DNA from: Misgurnus anguillicaudatus
Taxonomy: Eukaryota; Chordata; Actinopteri; Cypriniformes; Cobitidae
Assembly (NCBI RefSeq): GCF_027580225.2
Contig: NC_073352.2
Span: 35,451,501-35,515,500, forward strand
Reading direction: 5' to 3'
DNA: 64,000 bases
The notes under the pieces were generated by a model, which had not been told where the DNA came from, made no database searches, and was given only the letters and a program-made list of their open reading frames with translations. This document shows, one piece after another, positions 50,410 to 61,319 of the stretch; positions within the stretch are counted from its first letter, which is position 1; each line of letters opens with the position of its first letter. The position numbers were made by a program, and so were the translations under genes.

Positions 50410-51770
50410 TTAAAGGGGGGGGGGGTATTTTATGCATTCTTACTTAACAGTTTAAAAGTTGTAATCCTCATGCTAAACAAATGCAAAGTGTTAAAAAAGC
50501 AGTTGAGTATTTCTAGGACAAACTCACTTAAACCAACCAAAAAGTTTCTGAAAGTTTTTTCGAACATGGGTACCCATTATGTATAATTGACCCCATATTC
50601 CTTTTATGGGCACTTCCCCCGGAAAAGCACACCCATAGTCAATCAAAGTGAGGACGCGCAATAGCATTGTTACTTCGAGTAGAATACACAGGCATCACTG
50701 CAAACCGGCTTTTTTTAGATAAACAATGATACGAAAAAAACGTCTGTTTTTTTGATTTAAGGAGAAGAAAGCCTTGTTCAGTTTTTCCAAGTAAGCCAGC
50801 CAAATGGGCAGATCACATTATGAACAATAACTATATTTTATAGTTAAAAATAATTTTATATTAAAGAGAATAGCGGAGTTCACACCAACTATCATGATTA
50901 AGATAGAATGAACGATATTATTGGGATCACTTTAAGCTATTTTTTCCCAACTGATGAACAATAAACCGGTGACAACCAATCAAATCTATTTGAACTTCAA
51001 GTGCACATGCATTTGAAATGATGGATGACTCGGTGGAGAAGCTCATTGCTGAGGTCCATAACAAAAAAAGACCTCGGGTATCCAGCACTGAAGCAGTTGC
51101 TGTGAAATTGACTACGTAATGCTTTTTATTCTACTACATTGTGAACAATTACAAGCGTTTTTATTACAGGAAATATGCAATACTAGTTAATGCCATAGAA
51201 GGTAAATGATTTACGCGAGTACTGCGCCTCACGAGCAAATTAGCAAAGTTATTGTTATTGTCCGGTGGCGTGGACACTAATATAGTTATCATTATAATGT
51301 GAAATGCCCTTTATGGAAACTATGGATATAGTTTGTTTATCCAGGGTAGCAGCGGAGTTTTGCGTGCGTGTTTGTTTAACACTGAATTTCGTTGAAAAGT
51401 CCAGCCGGGTTATGAGTAAAGTAAAACTGCAACAAATATCTGTGTTATGTTGGAAATCGATGCATATAATGCAAACAACATGAACGTGTAGTAAATCATA
51501 AGTTATGCAGAGATAGTGAATAATGTTTTGTGTGTGTTGCTTGCTCGTGACTCGCTCCTCCCACTGTACGCCTCGTGGGGGTCGTGCTTTTCCGGAGACA
51601 TTCGCTAGAGCTGATCTGTCCTTATAAGTTTTTAAAACTAAAGAGACTTCAGAGATATGAAGGATGTAATAAAACTCTATATGTACTCAATATTAACATA
51701 ATTTAGCAGAAACAGCGTGTGTTTTGGGTGCTTTAATGCCCTGATCACATGCCGATACGAAAGGTGATTG
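50410..51770 (+). repeat. Dispersed repeat, copy 2, itself interrupted
   Basis: It has the same order of blocks as the 37.8-kb copy (poly-G start, CTTCCCCCGGAAAAGC, AGCAGCGGAGTTTTGCGTG, CATGAACGTGTAGTAAATC). About 430 bp (roughly 50876-51306, GGAGTTCACACCAACTATC ... TATCATTATAATGTGAA) is absent from copy 1 and looks like a later insertion. Confidence 0.55.
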
Positions 51771-52189
51771 TGTCACAGAAAAAAATGTCTCAGTGACTGT
51801 GCATCAATATTGGCAAGCTCTTAAATAAAAAAAATGCATGGCAAACAAGAGTAGAGTAGAGTAGTAGAGAAGAGTAGAGCAAATTGACAATGTCAAACCT
51901 TTCTATTAACCTGTCTGCTTTATCCTCGTTTTATAAGAGATGCCAGTGATGAGAATTAACAACATGAGATTAAAGAAGAGGATTCAGGACCAACAATCAA
52001 TTGTGTGAAAGCTACAACTCTAATAACAAAAGACAAGCCCTTTTAATTCAAAACAACATTCACACATGTAGAAAAAAACAGATAATGAAAACTAAACATT
52101 ATACCACAGGTTAAAGGGCATTATTTAAATGATGAGTTTCAGGGCTATTTTTGGCATATCATTGAGTCTACATTCGTCGTCTTGTATAC

Positions 52190-52385
52190 CTTGCTTGCGG
52201 ACATCTTCCACAGCTGCAGTCAGCTCTTCCTTCAGGAACTGGCTCTCTTTAGCGATCCTCTCTCCTTTCTCCAGGAAGTTCAGGGTGGCCGTCTCCACAG
52301 AAGCTGCCAGAACATGAGCCTTCTTGGAGCGCCCCTTTTTCTTGTTGGATGGTCCTTTATTGCTGGAGTTCACAAGTGTGGTTAC
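52190..52385 (-). CDS. ctnna1: ctnna1 exon 3: residues 36-101 (part of 101)
   Basis: The acceptor reads TGTAG and the exon opens VTTLVNSSNKGPSNKKKGRS, ending ...AAVEDVRKQ plus the first base of a Gly codon. The donor is GTATAC with first intron base 52189, phase 1. The exon includes the basic KKKGRSKK stretch and the first long helices of the N-terminal bundle, where beta-catenin binding and homodimerisation overlap in the family. The human counterpart reads nearly identically (KGPSNKK.GRSKKAHVLAAS). Confidence 0.96.
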
Positions 52386-52496
52386 CTACAAGTGAAAAGA
52401 TTTTATTTTAAAAACGAGTTACCTTTGCTCATTAATAGGGCAACCCAAATCTCATTGACTTCAGCATTGATGAAAAGAAAATCAATGGATGCTAAC

Positions 52497-52601
52497 CTGG
52501 GTGACCAGGGGCTCTAACAGTCTTTCCACAGCCAGCGTGCGGATCTCCAGGCTCTTGGGATCCCATTTGAAGTTGATGTTCGCAGTATTTATGCTTGTCA
52601 T
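52497..52601 (-). CDS. ctnna1: ctnna1 exon 2: start codon, residues 1-35
   Basis: The exon body runs 52497-52615, with acceptor CTCAG ending at 52616 and a 14-nt 5' UTR remnant. ATG is at 52601-52599, preceded by GAGAAAC. It encodes MTSINTANINFKWDPKSLEI and then RTLAVERLLEPLVTQ, the canonical alpha-catenin N terminus. The donor is GTTAGC with first intron base 52496, phase 0. The next intron is only 111 bp. Confidence 0.95.
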
Positions 52602-53140
52602 GTTTCTCCGAGTTTCTGAGGAGAGAAAACAGCGATCAATGGATTAAGAGAGGTGGTGTGAGAGAGAGACAAATAAAAGGCTTGGGGCTGTTGTGTCTTT
52701 TTTCAATCAAACATGTCATATGACACATTAGGCTTGACTTCCACTGCCACAGGACAGCCTATCGGTTTTACAGTTTTGTCTGATGATGATGATGACAACA
52801 ACAAGGTGTGGGTGATATGAGCTAAAATTCATAAAGGTATTTTCCACTTTCCAGCTGGTATATCGGTATTTTAGTATATTGCTATTTGAGGTCAGTGCCA
52901 TTACACTGTAGTAAACCTTAGTTAAATTAGTGGCAAAATATGTACTTTTAACTTTATATAACTAGATAAAGTAAGGGATTGGTCATAGACATGATTTTTT
53001 TTCTTTTCATGTTTTTCCTCAAAATGTGCCACTGTGTGGATGGGCGTATCTTGTTATGAATATTATATTGTCAATGTCAGATTAAAACCCTGTATCTTTA
53101 AAACCACTACTTTATGAAATTGAACAAACACTGTATTTTT

Positions 53141-54072
53141 TAGGGATGCTCCGATCGATCGGCCGCCAATCGGTATCGGCCGATAATGGCATTAAATGAC
53201 TCGATCGGTGCTCGCTAAATCTGCCGATCTCATAAACCGATCTTTCTGTTTACTTTTGTCATCAAAAGGATCCTGAATGCGGCTGCAATTAAAGACATTT
53301 TTTACGTAGCGCGAGCATTTTTACAACATGTTGCTTATGTGCAGCGTGCAGATTTGTATGTCTCTCTATGCCTTTACAGAGATATGCGTATTTTCTATGA
53401 GGATCGCGCTCCGGTAAACAGCGCGAGGCGTCTTCACATCCCCATCAAACAGCGTATACAACACATATCTATCACGGACAATTGCATCCTCGTGCCAAAA
53501 GTTTCTTATTTGCATGCGTCTTAAAGTTTTGAGCGTTTAAACTTTTAGTTTTTTCACAGCTGCTTGTCTGCGTTCAGCCGCCGCCCACACACACAGCAGC
53601 CTGTCATCAGTGCACGTGAACAGAGCGATCTCTGTCAAGTCTTAAAGCTGCAGTAACCTAATTCATCTCTCAATAAAATCACTCTCTGCTCTTTACTAAA
53701 GAATTTTTATACTTCATACGAATGCGTGTATATTTAATTAATACAGTAAAGTCTATGAAGTGTTTTATTTTCAGTACTTTTAGGAGACATAAGCCTTTTT
53801 AAAGCCATATTAAATTTCTCTTTGCAGAATAAATATTTGTTGTGCTTATTTATTTGAGTCTCTATTAAAACAATAATATACCTAATTACTGCAAGTAATA
53901 TAACAAAGGCAACATCCGTGGTATTATTTTATTTAGAAAGATTGTAACAGTTACAGTCATCAAAGAGCTTGCATATCAGCTTTAAAAAAATCGGTATCGG
54001 TATCGGCCGATCACGAAGATTACAAATCGGTGATCGGTATCGGCTGCAAAAATCCTGATCGGAGCATCCCTA
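53141..54072 (-). mobile_element. hAT-like element A', inverted copy, perfect 8-bp duplication
   Basis: Exact TIR TAGGGATGCTCCGATC / GATCGGAGCATCCCTA, flanked by GTATTTTT (53133-53140 and 54073-54080). Read on the minus strand it parallels 46032-46978 along nearly its whole length, for example through ATATACACGCATTCGTATGA and GTGCACTGATGACAGGCTGC. Confidence 0.85.
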
Positions 54073-54193
54073 GTATTTTTTTAATAATTCAACACAAACA
54101 GCGAATATAAATAATGCTTTCACACATTTTTTTATGAATATGTAGCAATCAACGGTATTGTAGAGTCCATATCGTGGTGTAACACAATACCGG

Positions 54194-54559
54194 TAGGGCT
54201 GTCATGATTGTGAAATTTGGCTGACGTTTAATTGTCTAATAAATTGTGACGATTATGCCGATTAATTGCCCATTTTATTGCTTCGACATTTAATTCTCAT
54301 ACATTTTTCTGTTTATGAAATAATTTTCACATATTGTTGTGATTATTTAAATTAAATATTTTGCAAGGTTTACCTGCCAGTAAATATTAATACACAACAC
54401 ATGTTTAAAAGTAATCTGATACGGCCTCATTTATACAGGCGCTGCAGCTCCCCCTTGTGTTTTTTAAAGAGATGTGCAATCATTGCGGTGATCTGAAATA
54501 ATTGCGAAGATGTTAAACAATCGAGATGAGACGATTATTTAATCATTGTGACAGCCCTA
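54194..54559. mobile_element. hAT-like MITE (TAGGGCTGTCATGATT ends)
   Basis: Ends TAGGGCTGTCATGATT and AATCATTGTGACAGCCCTA, flanked by AATACCGG (54186-54193) and AATAGCGG (54560-54567), 7 of 8 identical. It sits 120 bp from element A', and both interrupt sequence beginning GTGTGGGTGATATG (52807) and ending TATATCGCCCACCCC (54583). Confidence 0.7.
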
Positions 54560-54907
54560 AATAGCGGTATATCGCCCACCCCTACCTTAACCTCCTACCA
54601 ACCTTAACTCTGGTAACCAAAACTAACTAATAGTAATGCTGTGCAAGTAGCTCTGTGGCACACTTTGCTATTTTCCATTCAAACAGTGACTGGAGGTTTA
54701 TTGATCAGTCATTGTGTACTGAAGGACAGGGATAATCAAGCTACCCTGAGGGTTTTGCTGTTGTTGCAAGAGCCAGTCAGTACTGGATCGTAGGACTAAA
54801 TGGACATTATTGCTATATAGGTCAGGAAAAACAGACAAAGTGGGTGAGGCCACGGTTCTGTACCCAACACATTAGGAATAAAACCTTTCATGTCTATGTG
54901 TGGATAA

Positions 54908-55362
54908 TAAGGATGCTCTGATCGATCAGCCGTGGATCGGTATCGGTCGATCATCGCATTAAATTACTCGATCGGTACTTGCTAAATGTGCCGATCTCAT
55001 GAACTGATCTTTTTATTTACTTTGACATCATAGTGCTCCTGAAAAATGATGTAATTTGATACCATTTTTAAGACCAACTTGACTCTTCTGTAGTCACATT
55101 GTTTGGATTGTGCTAACCTATGCTATAAGTGGTATAATTGATTACAAAAAGGTAAAAATCAAATGTTTAACTCAAGGGGAGCAGGAAAATGTGCATATTT
55201 TCAACAAAAAAAAGTGGAATGGAGTGTCCCTTTAACAGCTACAATCATCAAAGAGCGCACATATCAGCTTGAAGAATCAGTATCAGGCATTGGTATCGGC
55301 CGATCATGACAAGAAATGGGTACTCGGTATCGGCTGCAAAACTCCTGATCGGAGCATCCCTA
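54908..55362. mobile_element. Degenerate third copy of the TAGGGATGCTCCGATC family
   Basis: Left TAAGGATGCTCTGATC and right GATCGGAGCATCCCTA. Flanks GTGGATAA and GTGTAAAA agree at 6 of 8 bases. Its interior contains a segment of the TTAA-end family seen at 29.7-30.1 kb, so it is a mosaic. Confidence 0.6.
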
Positions 55363-56129
55363 GTGTAAAATGTGTTTTCAAAAGTAATTTATATAATAAA
55401 TATGAAAAAAAGTTTTTGCACAAAATAATTAAGGAAAGGCAGCCAACAACAAGGAAGGGCCTGCCCTGAACTAATGTTGATCCCTGTTTGTGGTTTAGGC
55501 GGAGCCCTCAACTCCACATGCGAACTTCTCTCACGATACTTCTCATTAAAATCATAACAAACTTTAACCAAATAAATAACAATAAATACAAGTGGAAGTC
55601 ATTTCTTTACTTATTGTAAATGTTTTTTTTCCCCAAACTCATTTGCCAATACGAGACGCACGGCTAACTGCTAACTTAACTAGCATTTCCCACTAAACTT
55701 TCCAAACAGTTTTTAAAAACGATTATGCACTTTAATGCTTTCATAACGAATAACAGAAAGTCGTTAAAAGCGAATAAACCAAATTTAGATGTGTACACAA
55801 GTAGTTTATGTCTTTATTTGGTGAAACAGAAACAGCAGACATAAATATTCCAAACATCCCAAGAAGTTAGGAAACGGGCTAACAATGTAGCCACAAACCC
55901 AAACACCGTCTTTCTTTTACCTTTCATTCAATAAACAAGCACAAATGTAACCTTATAAATCATTTTTTAGTTAAATCCTCTGCTGTTTTGTATAAATATA
56001 TAAAAAATGGATTTAAAACTGATCGGACAAAAGCGAAACGTACTTACCAAACTCTCGGGATTCCAGGCAGGCAGACTCAAAATGGAGGGATGCGACTTTA
56101 AAATACTGTGGTAAAGTTTTCCTTATGTG

Positions 56130-56177
56130 CTAAAAGTAATCCCTCCCAGCGATTAAACAGCAACCAAAAGCTATCAT
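56130..56177 (-). CDS. Upstream ORF, 15 codons, in ctnna1 5' UTR
   Basis: On the minus strand an ATG at 56177 opens a reading frame of fifteen codons (MIAFGCCLIAGRDYF) closed by TAG at 56132-56130, entirely inside predicted exon 1. It was the only ATG I saw between about 56300 and the donor. It could lower translation from the main start if the cap site is upstream. No conservation evidence is available here. Confidence 0.3.
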   Translation of the reverse strand: MIAFGCCLIAGRDYF

Positions 56178-56279
56178 CCACTGAAAAATCCCGTTTGATA
56201 AATGCAAAGAGGTTTTGAAGTGTTAATGTGAGTTTCGGTTTATCCCGTGAGTTAAATGAGGATGATGGCGGATCACTAG

Positions 56280-56299
56280 CAGTCAGTCAGTCAGTCAGT
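56280..56299. repeat. Tetranucleotide repeat (GTCA)n in exon 1/promoter region
   Basis: About five tandem AGTC/GTCA units lie in the 5' end of predicted ctnna1 exon 1 or its core promoter. Confidence 0.8.
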
Positions 56300-56340
56300 A
56301 TTATCAGGTGTGCTGCTGTTTAGGGAGTGGCTCGACACAA

Positions 56341-56509
56341 CTCGACTAAAGTTCAGTGCTCAACGGACCATTTACAGGCTTTTAACTCACTTTAAATCTG
56401 ACTATTTAAGAGGGAACAACTCAAACTAAATCAAATTTAGCTGAAATGTTTAAAACGTATTATACATGCATCATGACCTTAAAGAAAAAAACTACACTTG
56501 TTGATGATA
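56341..56509 (-). promoter_or_regulatory. Probable ctnna1 core/proximal promoter region
   Basis: This is the stretch between the predicted first exon and the palindromic MITE that begins at 56510. I recognise no TATA box with confidence and no strong CpG island. The call rests only on position. Confidence 0.35.
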
Positions 56510-56859
56510 CACTGTAAAAAAATGTTGCTTTAGATATGTAACGTTAGCTGTTTGCCAGTAACTTACTGTAGATTTATATTTATGTTGTTTTTTGCAACAG
56601 TTAAATATGAACATTAAACATTAACAATTCTTTATCTTTACAGAATTAAACTAACAGCCTCATGCAAAGAATTCTGGGTAAAATCTGAAGGAAAAAAACA
56701 GATTTTTTTCCCAGAATGGCCAGTTTAGTTCAGTAATGATAAAGACTTGCTCATGTTTAATGTTCATTTAAACAAACTGTTGCTAGTAAATAACATCAAT
56801 TTAAATCTACAGTAAGTTACTGGCAAACAGCTGCATAACTACAGCAACATTTTTACAGG
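56510..56859. mobile_element. Palindromic MITE next to the ctnna1 promoter
   Basis: Left CACTGTAAAAAAATGTTGCT and right AGCAACATTTTTACAGG. The ~150-bp arms mirror through CTGTTTGCCAGTAACTTACT and AATATGAACATTAAACAT. It lies roughly 170 bp upstream of the predicted exon 1. Confidence 0.7.
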
Positions 56860-57331
56860 TATTTGTACTTTTCGTAAACTATTTACATAACAACACCTCT
56901 TATAAAATCAATTAGTAAAGGCAAAAAATGAATCTGTTGATAAACTTGTTACCTTATGAACTGAAAAGCATTTTAACATTAAATCTGTGCAAGGGTTAGT
57001 TTTTCCTCATCTATCTATCTATCTCTGTCTGTCTTCCTCAGTAACTCTTTTATGTTATGTTTTTTTATAACTGGATATTAATGATGACATTTCATCTCAT
57101 TGACATATTCATCCATTCCTATATATTTATATAAGAGATGAATGCAGGGAGAGAATGAGCAGCTGGTATGAGATGTTTTCCTCTGAATTATGTGTATTAA
57201 AATGGCTCTGACTCATATAGGAAGTGAGTGAGGTCTGAGTGCCTGGCAAGTTGTAGCATGAAGAGAGAAAGATTTTAGGATATGTGTGCGTGCACGCGCG
57301 TGCATGTGTGTGTCTGATCACTCCTCACATG

Positions 57332-57775
57332 GGTATGAGTGCAAAAAGAATGTTTCCGGTACATTTTCAATACATTTACGGAAGCTTTCCATGCTTAATT
57401 TGAGGAGTTTTGGAAATATTCCAAATTGGAAACTTTATGTGAATTATTTGGAAATGTATGGAAATTTATATAAACTATATGATAAACATAAATAAACATT
57501 TTGTTTGGTCATAAGCAGACATGCATGCAAGGTAATACAAATTTTCAAAATGACGTCTTGACTGATTTAATTGTAACCAGAACTTTAATTGATTCATTCA
57601 TTGAGTAACACAAAAGTGCTAGTTTACATTTAGATATCTGATTTACTGGCTAGCTACTGTATAAACACATTTTGGTATTACACTGTTAAAATGCAGCAAG
57701 TGTGGCTTCTGTGCTTCCTATTGATTCCCATGGAAAGTTTCCAGCCTTGAATCTTCCCAGAATTTTGCAACCCTA
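57332..57775 (-). mobile_element. hAT-like AT-rich element, copy 3, inverted
   Basis: It ends AGAATTTTGCAACCCTA on the right. The flanks CTCACATG (57324-57331) and CTCACAGG (57776-57783) agree at 7 of 8 bases. The interior is the reverse complement of copies 1 and 2, including the AAGTGTGGCTTCTGTG block. Confidence 0.6.
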
Positions 57776-59575
57776 CTCACAGGTCACTCTGGTGAACGAG
57801 TAATGCAATACATCATCAAAACTATTTCTTATTTTCCAGCAGATATGATGAGATTATCTATAGTCATACTGACTGTATGTTATACAAAACTAGATTGAAT
57901 GTGTCTAAGGGGAGGGTCGGTGAAGTGATCTGTGAGATAATGACATGGACTATATGCAGTGCTAAGCAATTTTGAAACAAAAGGGACCTGGAATATGGAT
58001 GACAAGTGCTTTGTCTTCACAAGCTTGAATACCAATGTGAAATATAATGAGCAAATCTGCCATACCCAAGTGTTTTTCTCAGAACATAATGAAGTAGAGG
58101 AGCAATAAAGAGGTTATCGGGTGGTCCGGATGTATTAAAAAATAAACATGCACGTCTCACCTATAATGGCCATAACAAAACAGATGACGGAGCATGAAGA
58201 TAGAGCTTTAATTCTGTTCAATATCTTGTTTTAGCCCCTAGCCTGCTTTTTACTGTTTATATGGCACAATTGAATTTTCTCTTTATGGGATCATTAAAGA
58301 GCATTAAAATTACTGACAGATGTGTTAAGAAATTCATATATTCCTGCAGGTTATCAAAATAATGTTAGTTGCCTGTTGGGAAACTGGCACACGTGCCCAC
58401 ATTGGAAATGAAAAAATAACTTTGACAAACCAGTAGTCATGCAGTCACAATATCAATCAATCAATTAGAGAGAAAGAGGGAATAGTTTTAGTGTTAGGGC
58501 ACAGACAATAATCTAACATCAGCAGCTAATGAAGAAAGAGTAGATTAACACAGAAAGAAAATCTTCACTAAAAAACAAGACTTTAATGAAGAACTTTCAC
58601 ATCTTCGGTGACAAAGAAGACTATGTGAACAGAGATTTGAACCAGTCTATACTTATTTAAAACTGTGATGTCCCTGCATGCTCCTTAAAAAAGTTAACAA
58701 AGTGACCATATGGTGTATGAATAGTTCCTCTATTTTTTTAATGACATTGCAACAAGATTCATTTTGGTTTTAATAAGATGTAGTGGTTGTCAACTGGTGG
58801 GATATAATCCAAAGGTCACAGATCTGTTCTGATAGAGTCTTAAACAACAGGGAATAAAATAAGATAATAAAATGCCAAACCATATAACTGTACATAGTTA
58901 GGATACCAAAACAAATAAGATCATGAAAATGTTGATCATATATTTTGTCACAGACCATGCATTTATGATCAAACTAATTATTTATTTTGTGGTGTGTCCT
59001 TGTGTGTTAAAATCTGTCCTATATGAAGTTGATGGTAATGAGGATCAGAGTTTATTAAAAGCAACCGTGTGTGTGTGTGTATTTAAGAGATGACTTTGAG
59101 ACATCTGTGTTGTATTTTATTTCATATTCTTTACTATTTTTTATTATTATTTATATTTATATTTGGTTTATTAGTTATTAGTTCATTTTATTTTACATAT
59201 TGTACTTTTCATTGTTACTGATGTAAGTTGATGCTGGATTGTCTTCACAAGTAGATGTGTGTTTCTAATGGTCACCATCTTCTAATAACGTCCGAAATAA
59301 CCAAATAATTTTTTCCTAGTGAACTGGATCTAAAGTTGGATCTAACAATTTTGGATGTAGCCATACTTAGATCTATCAGTAATGTAAATGAATTACTTTT
59401 TTTAATTTTAGGGACTGTATTTTTTTTCACTTTTGTACAGTAATTTACCAATTAAAAACAACTGCTAGATCCCTGCTATATACAATCAGTAATGTATAAT
59501 GTGAAAATGTATTATGCAAATCACTTCAACTTACTATTTTAAATTGTGACTAGTGGTAAGTTGATATAACTGTAA

Positions 59576-60080
59576 AGGGGTCATATTATGAGATTTAGTT
59601 TAAGATGTAAAATAAATCTTTGGTGTCCCCACAGTGCGTATGTGAAGTTTAAGCTCAAAATACTCCACATTTATTATTATAACATGTTAAACTTGCTAAT
59701 TTGTAGGACTGAGCAAAAGTGTGCCGTTTTTGGGTGTGTCGTTTAAAATACAAATGAGCTGATGAAATGCAAACACTGATCACAATGATGGTGGTTTGTT
59801 GTAATTGAAACTCAATTGTGCTTTCAAGTACTTTTTTCTCTTGCTGTGGTTGGATATTGCAGATAAAGGGGGCGGTATTATTGTAATTCGCCTTGCTACC
59901 TTCCTCACAAAACAGGCAAAATCTGAACGGCCTATTATTTCACACGCTTGCAGAAAATGGCTTACCCAAACTAAGTTACTGGGTTGATCTTCATCACATT
60001 TTCTAGGTTGATAGAAGCACTGGGGACCTAATCATAGCACTTAAACATGAAAAAAGTAAAATTTTCACACTATGACCCCT
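59576..60080 (-). mobile_element. TTAA-type element, second copy (opposite orientation)
   Basis: The ends AGGGGTCATA / TATGACCCCT have right flank TTAA (60081-60084) and left flank GTAA (one mismatch to TTAA). The interior is the reverse complement of the 13.3-kb family: TTTGGTGTCCCC, AACATGTTA, CTAAGTTACTGGGTT. Confidence 0.65.
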
Positions 60081-60354
60081 TTAAGCTTAGCTATATAGCT
60101 TAAATAGAAATTGCTTAATTGAATTTAATAAGTTAAAGTATAATCAAAATCTAAATAATTTTGAAATGGTAAAACAGTTTTACAACAAATTTGAAAGCTT
60201 TGCATTTTTACTGAAATTGTCTTTGAATTGTATAAATAACAAGTCAAATTATGCAAGATAATATATATTATTATGCAAACACAAAACGTTTCTATGCATG
60301 TTTACTAGGTGTATTTTTACGTACATTTGAATATAAGGCACAGTATGTGATAAT

Positions 60355-60670
60355 GATTCCCTAGGAAGAAATTTACAAGCGTGCCATGCGGAATAAATAA
60401 TGAATTATCTTGATTGTAATCTCCTGTGAAAACATACAGCAGTCCTCCACAGGGGTGCTGGGAAGAATGTTTTAGAGGAAGGGGTGTGGGGTTTTGGGGG
60501 GGGTGAGGTGTAAGAATGTCTGTGTTGATGATCTCACCACACCCTCTTGAGTCATCCCTGCTGCAGTCTCACACTGTGACTGTGATGTCATCAGCGAGAG
60601 CCCTTATCTATTGGCACACAGTCATTTCCATGTTCACAGCAATCCTCTGCTATGTGATTAGTAATGTTTA
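60355..60670. promoter_or_regulatory. Candidate enhancer-like block upstream of ctnna1
   Basis: Repeat-free sequence with AP-1/ATF-like words close together (TTGAGTCATCC, TGTGATGTCATC), a GATA/CCAAT-like CTTATCTATTGGC, and a G-rich tract (GGTTTTGGGGGGGGTGAGG). It lies about 4 kb upstream of exon 1. Inference only. Confidence 0.3.
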
Positions 60671-61319
60671 TGCCCATGTTTGGTAGTACATCACTCACAG
60701 ATATCCCTCACGGACCTGAAGCCACAGATCAGGACCCTGGAAAATCAAGGCGAATATAAACCAAACATGCAAGCAGTGCCAAACAGAAGACTATGTAATT
60801 TAAATTTCATAATAAAGCATAGAGATTTGATGTTTTCCATAATGAGGCCTGATAAACACGGCTCTTGAGACAGCAGCGTATAATGAAACGCATGCATGTT
60901 TTGTAGCCGGTTCGGTCAAGCTTTTGGGAATAATGCTGACATGTGTTTGCATTATTTAACATCTGACATTTCTGAATCAAACTGTGATATGTCTGAAGTC
61001 TTTAACTGAGGTCTATTGAGCTCCACCTTGTGGTCCATGTCTATATACAGAAGGCAGTTTTAGCATGAAAACAAATGTCATGGCTGAGTAAATGCAATGC
61101 AAAAGAGTATTTACACCTTTCGCGAGAATTGTTGGCCACGGAAATGTCACATTTTCAGCTTCCTTTCCTGTTATGCAAGTCATCCATTCACAAGCACAGA
61201 ACTAAATGCTCTTTAAGCAGTTCTATCATGTTGTTATGAGCAATTTAAGCTATGACATTTAATAGAAGTTGGCCGGGTCAGTGAGATAAATGTAATATTT
61301 GACATAATGTCTCATGCAC

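Larger units (their letters stand above)
45090..52189 (-). other. ctnna1 intron 3
   Basis: 7.1 kb. It contains two hAT-like elements (46032-46978 and 47550-48933) and a dispersed repeat at 50.41-51.77 kb with another insertion in it. The 49.0-50.4 kb stretch has nothing recognisable. Confidence 0.85.
52616..56047 (-). other. ctnna1 intron 1
   Basis: 3.4 kb. It is largely made of nested transposable elements (53141-54072, 54194-54559 and 54908-55362) inside older repeat sequence. The final ~680 bp next to exon 1 (55363-56047) are not obviously repetitive. Confidence 0.8.
26625..56340 (-). other. ctnna1: ctnna1 gene, 5' portion (exons 1-7), continues past left edge
   Basis: Alpha-E-catenin links the cadherin-beta-catenin complex to F-actin at adherens junctions. 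Seven exons can be placed on the minus strand: 56048-56340 (non-coding; 5' limit uncertain), 52497-52615, 52190-52385, 44923-45089, 40873-40992, 36751-37020 and 26625-26828. All introns have GT-AG borders. The coding pieces (105+196+167+120+270+204 nt) sum to 1062 nt, or 354 codons, with no frame break. The family is about 906 residues, so the rest of the M domain and the C-terminal actin-binding domain lie beyond base 1. Paralogue choice: the YKALKPEVDKLN and LQHPDVAAYKANRDLIYKQL regions follow alpha-E rather than alpha-N or alpha-T catenin. Confidence 0.93.
56048..56340 (-). other. ctnna1: ctnna1 exon 1, 5' untranslated, with splice donor
   Basis: Reading minus, the sequence ends CCCGAGAGTTTG and then GTAAGTA, a consensus donor whose first intron base is 56047. 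The translated start is in the next exon, so this exon is untranslated. The transcription start is not visible; I set the 5' limit near 56340 only as an estimate. It contains one upstream ATG with a short ORF (56177 down to 56130) and a four-base GACT-type tandem repeat at 56280-56299. Confidence 0.6.

Noticed and set aside
52129..52517. Plus-strand ORFs opposite ctnna1 exons 2-3
   Set aside because: Antisense shadows of real coding exons.
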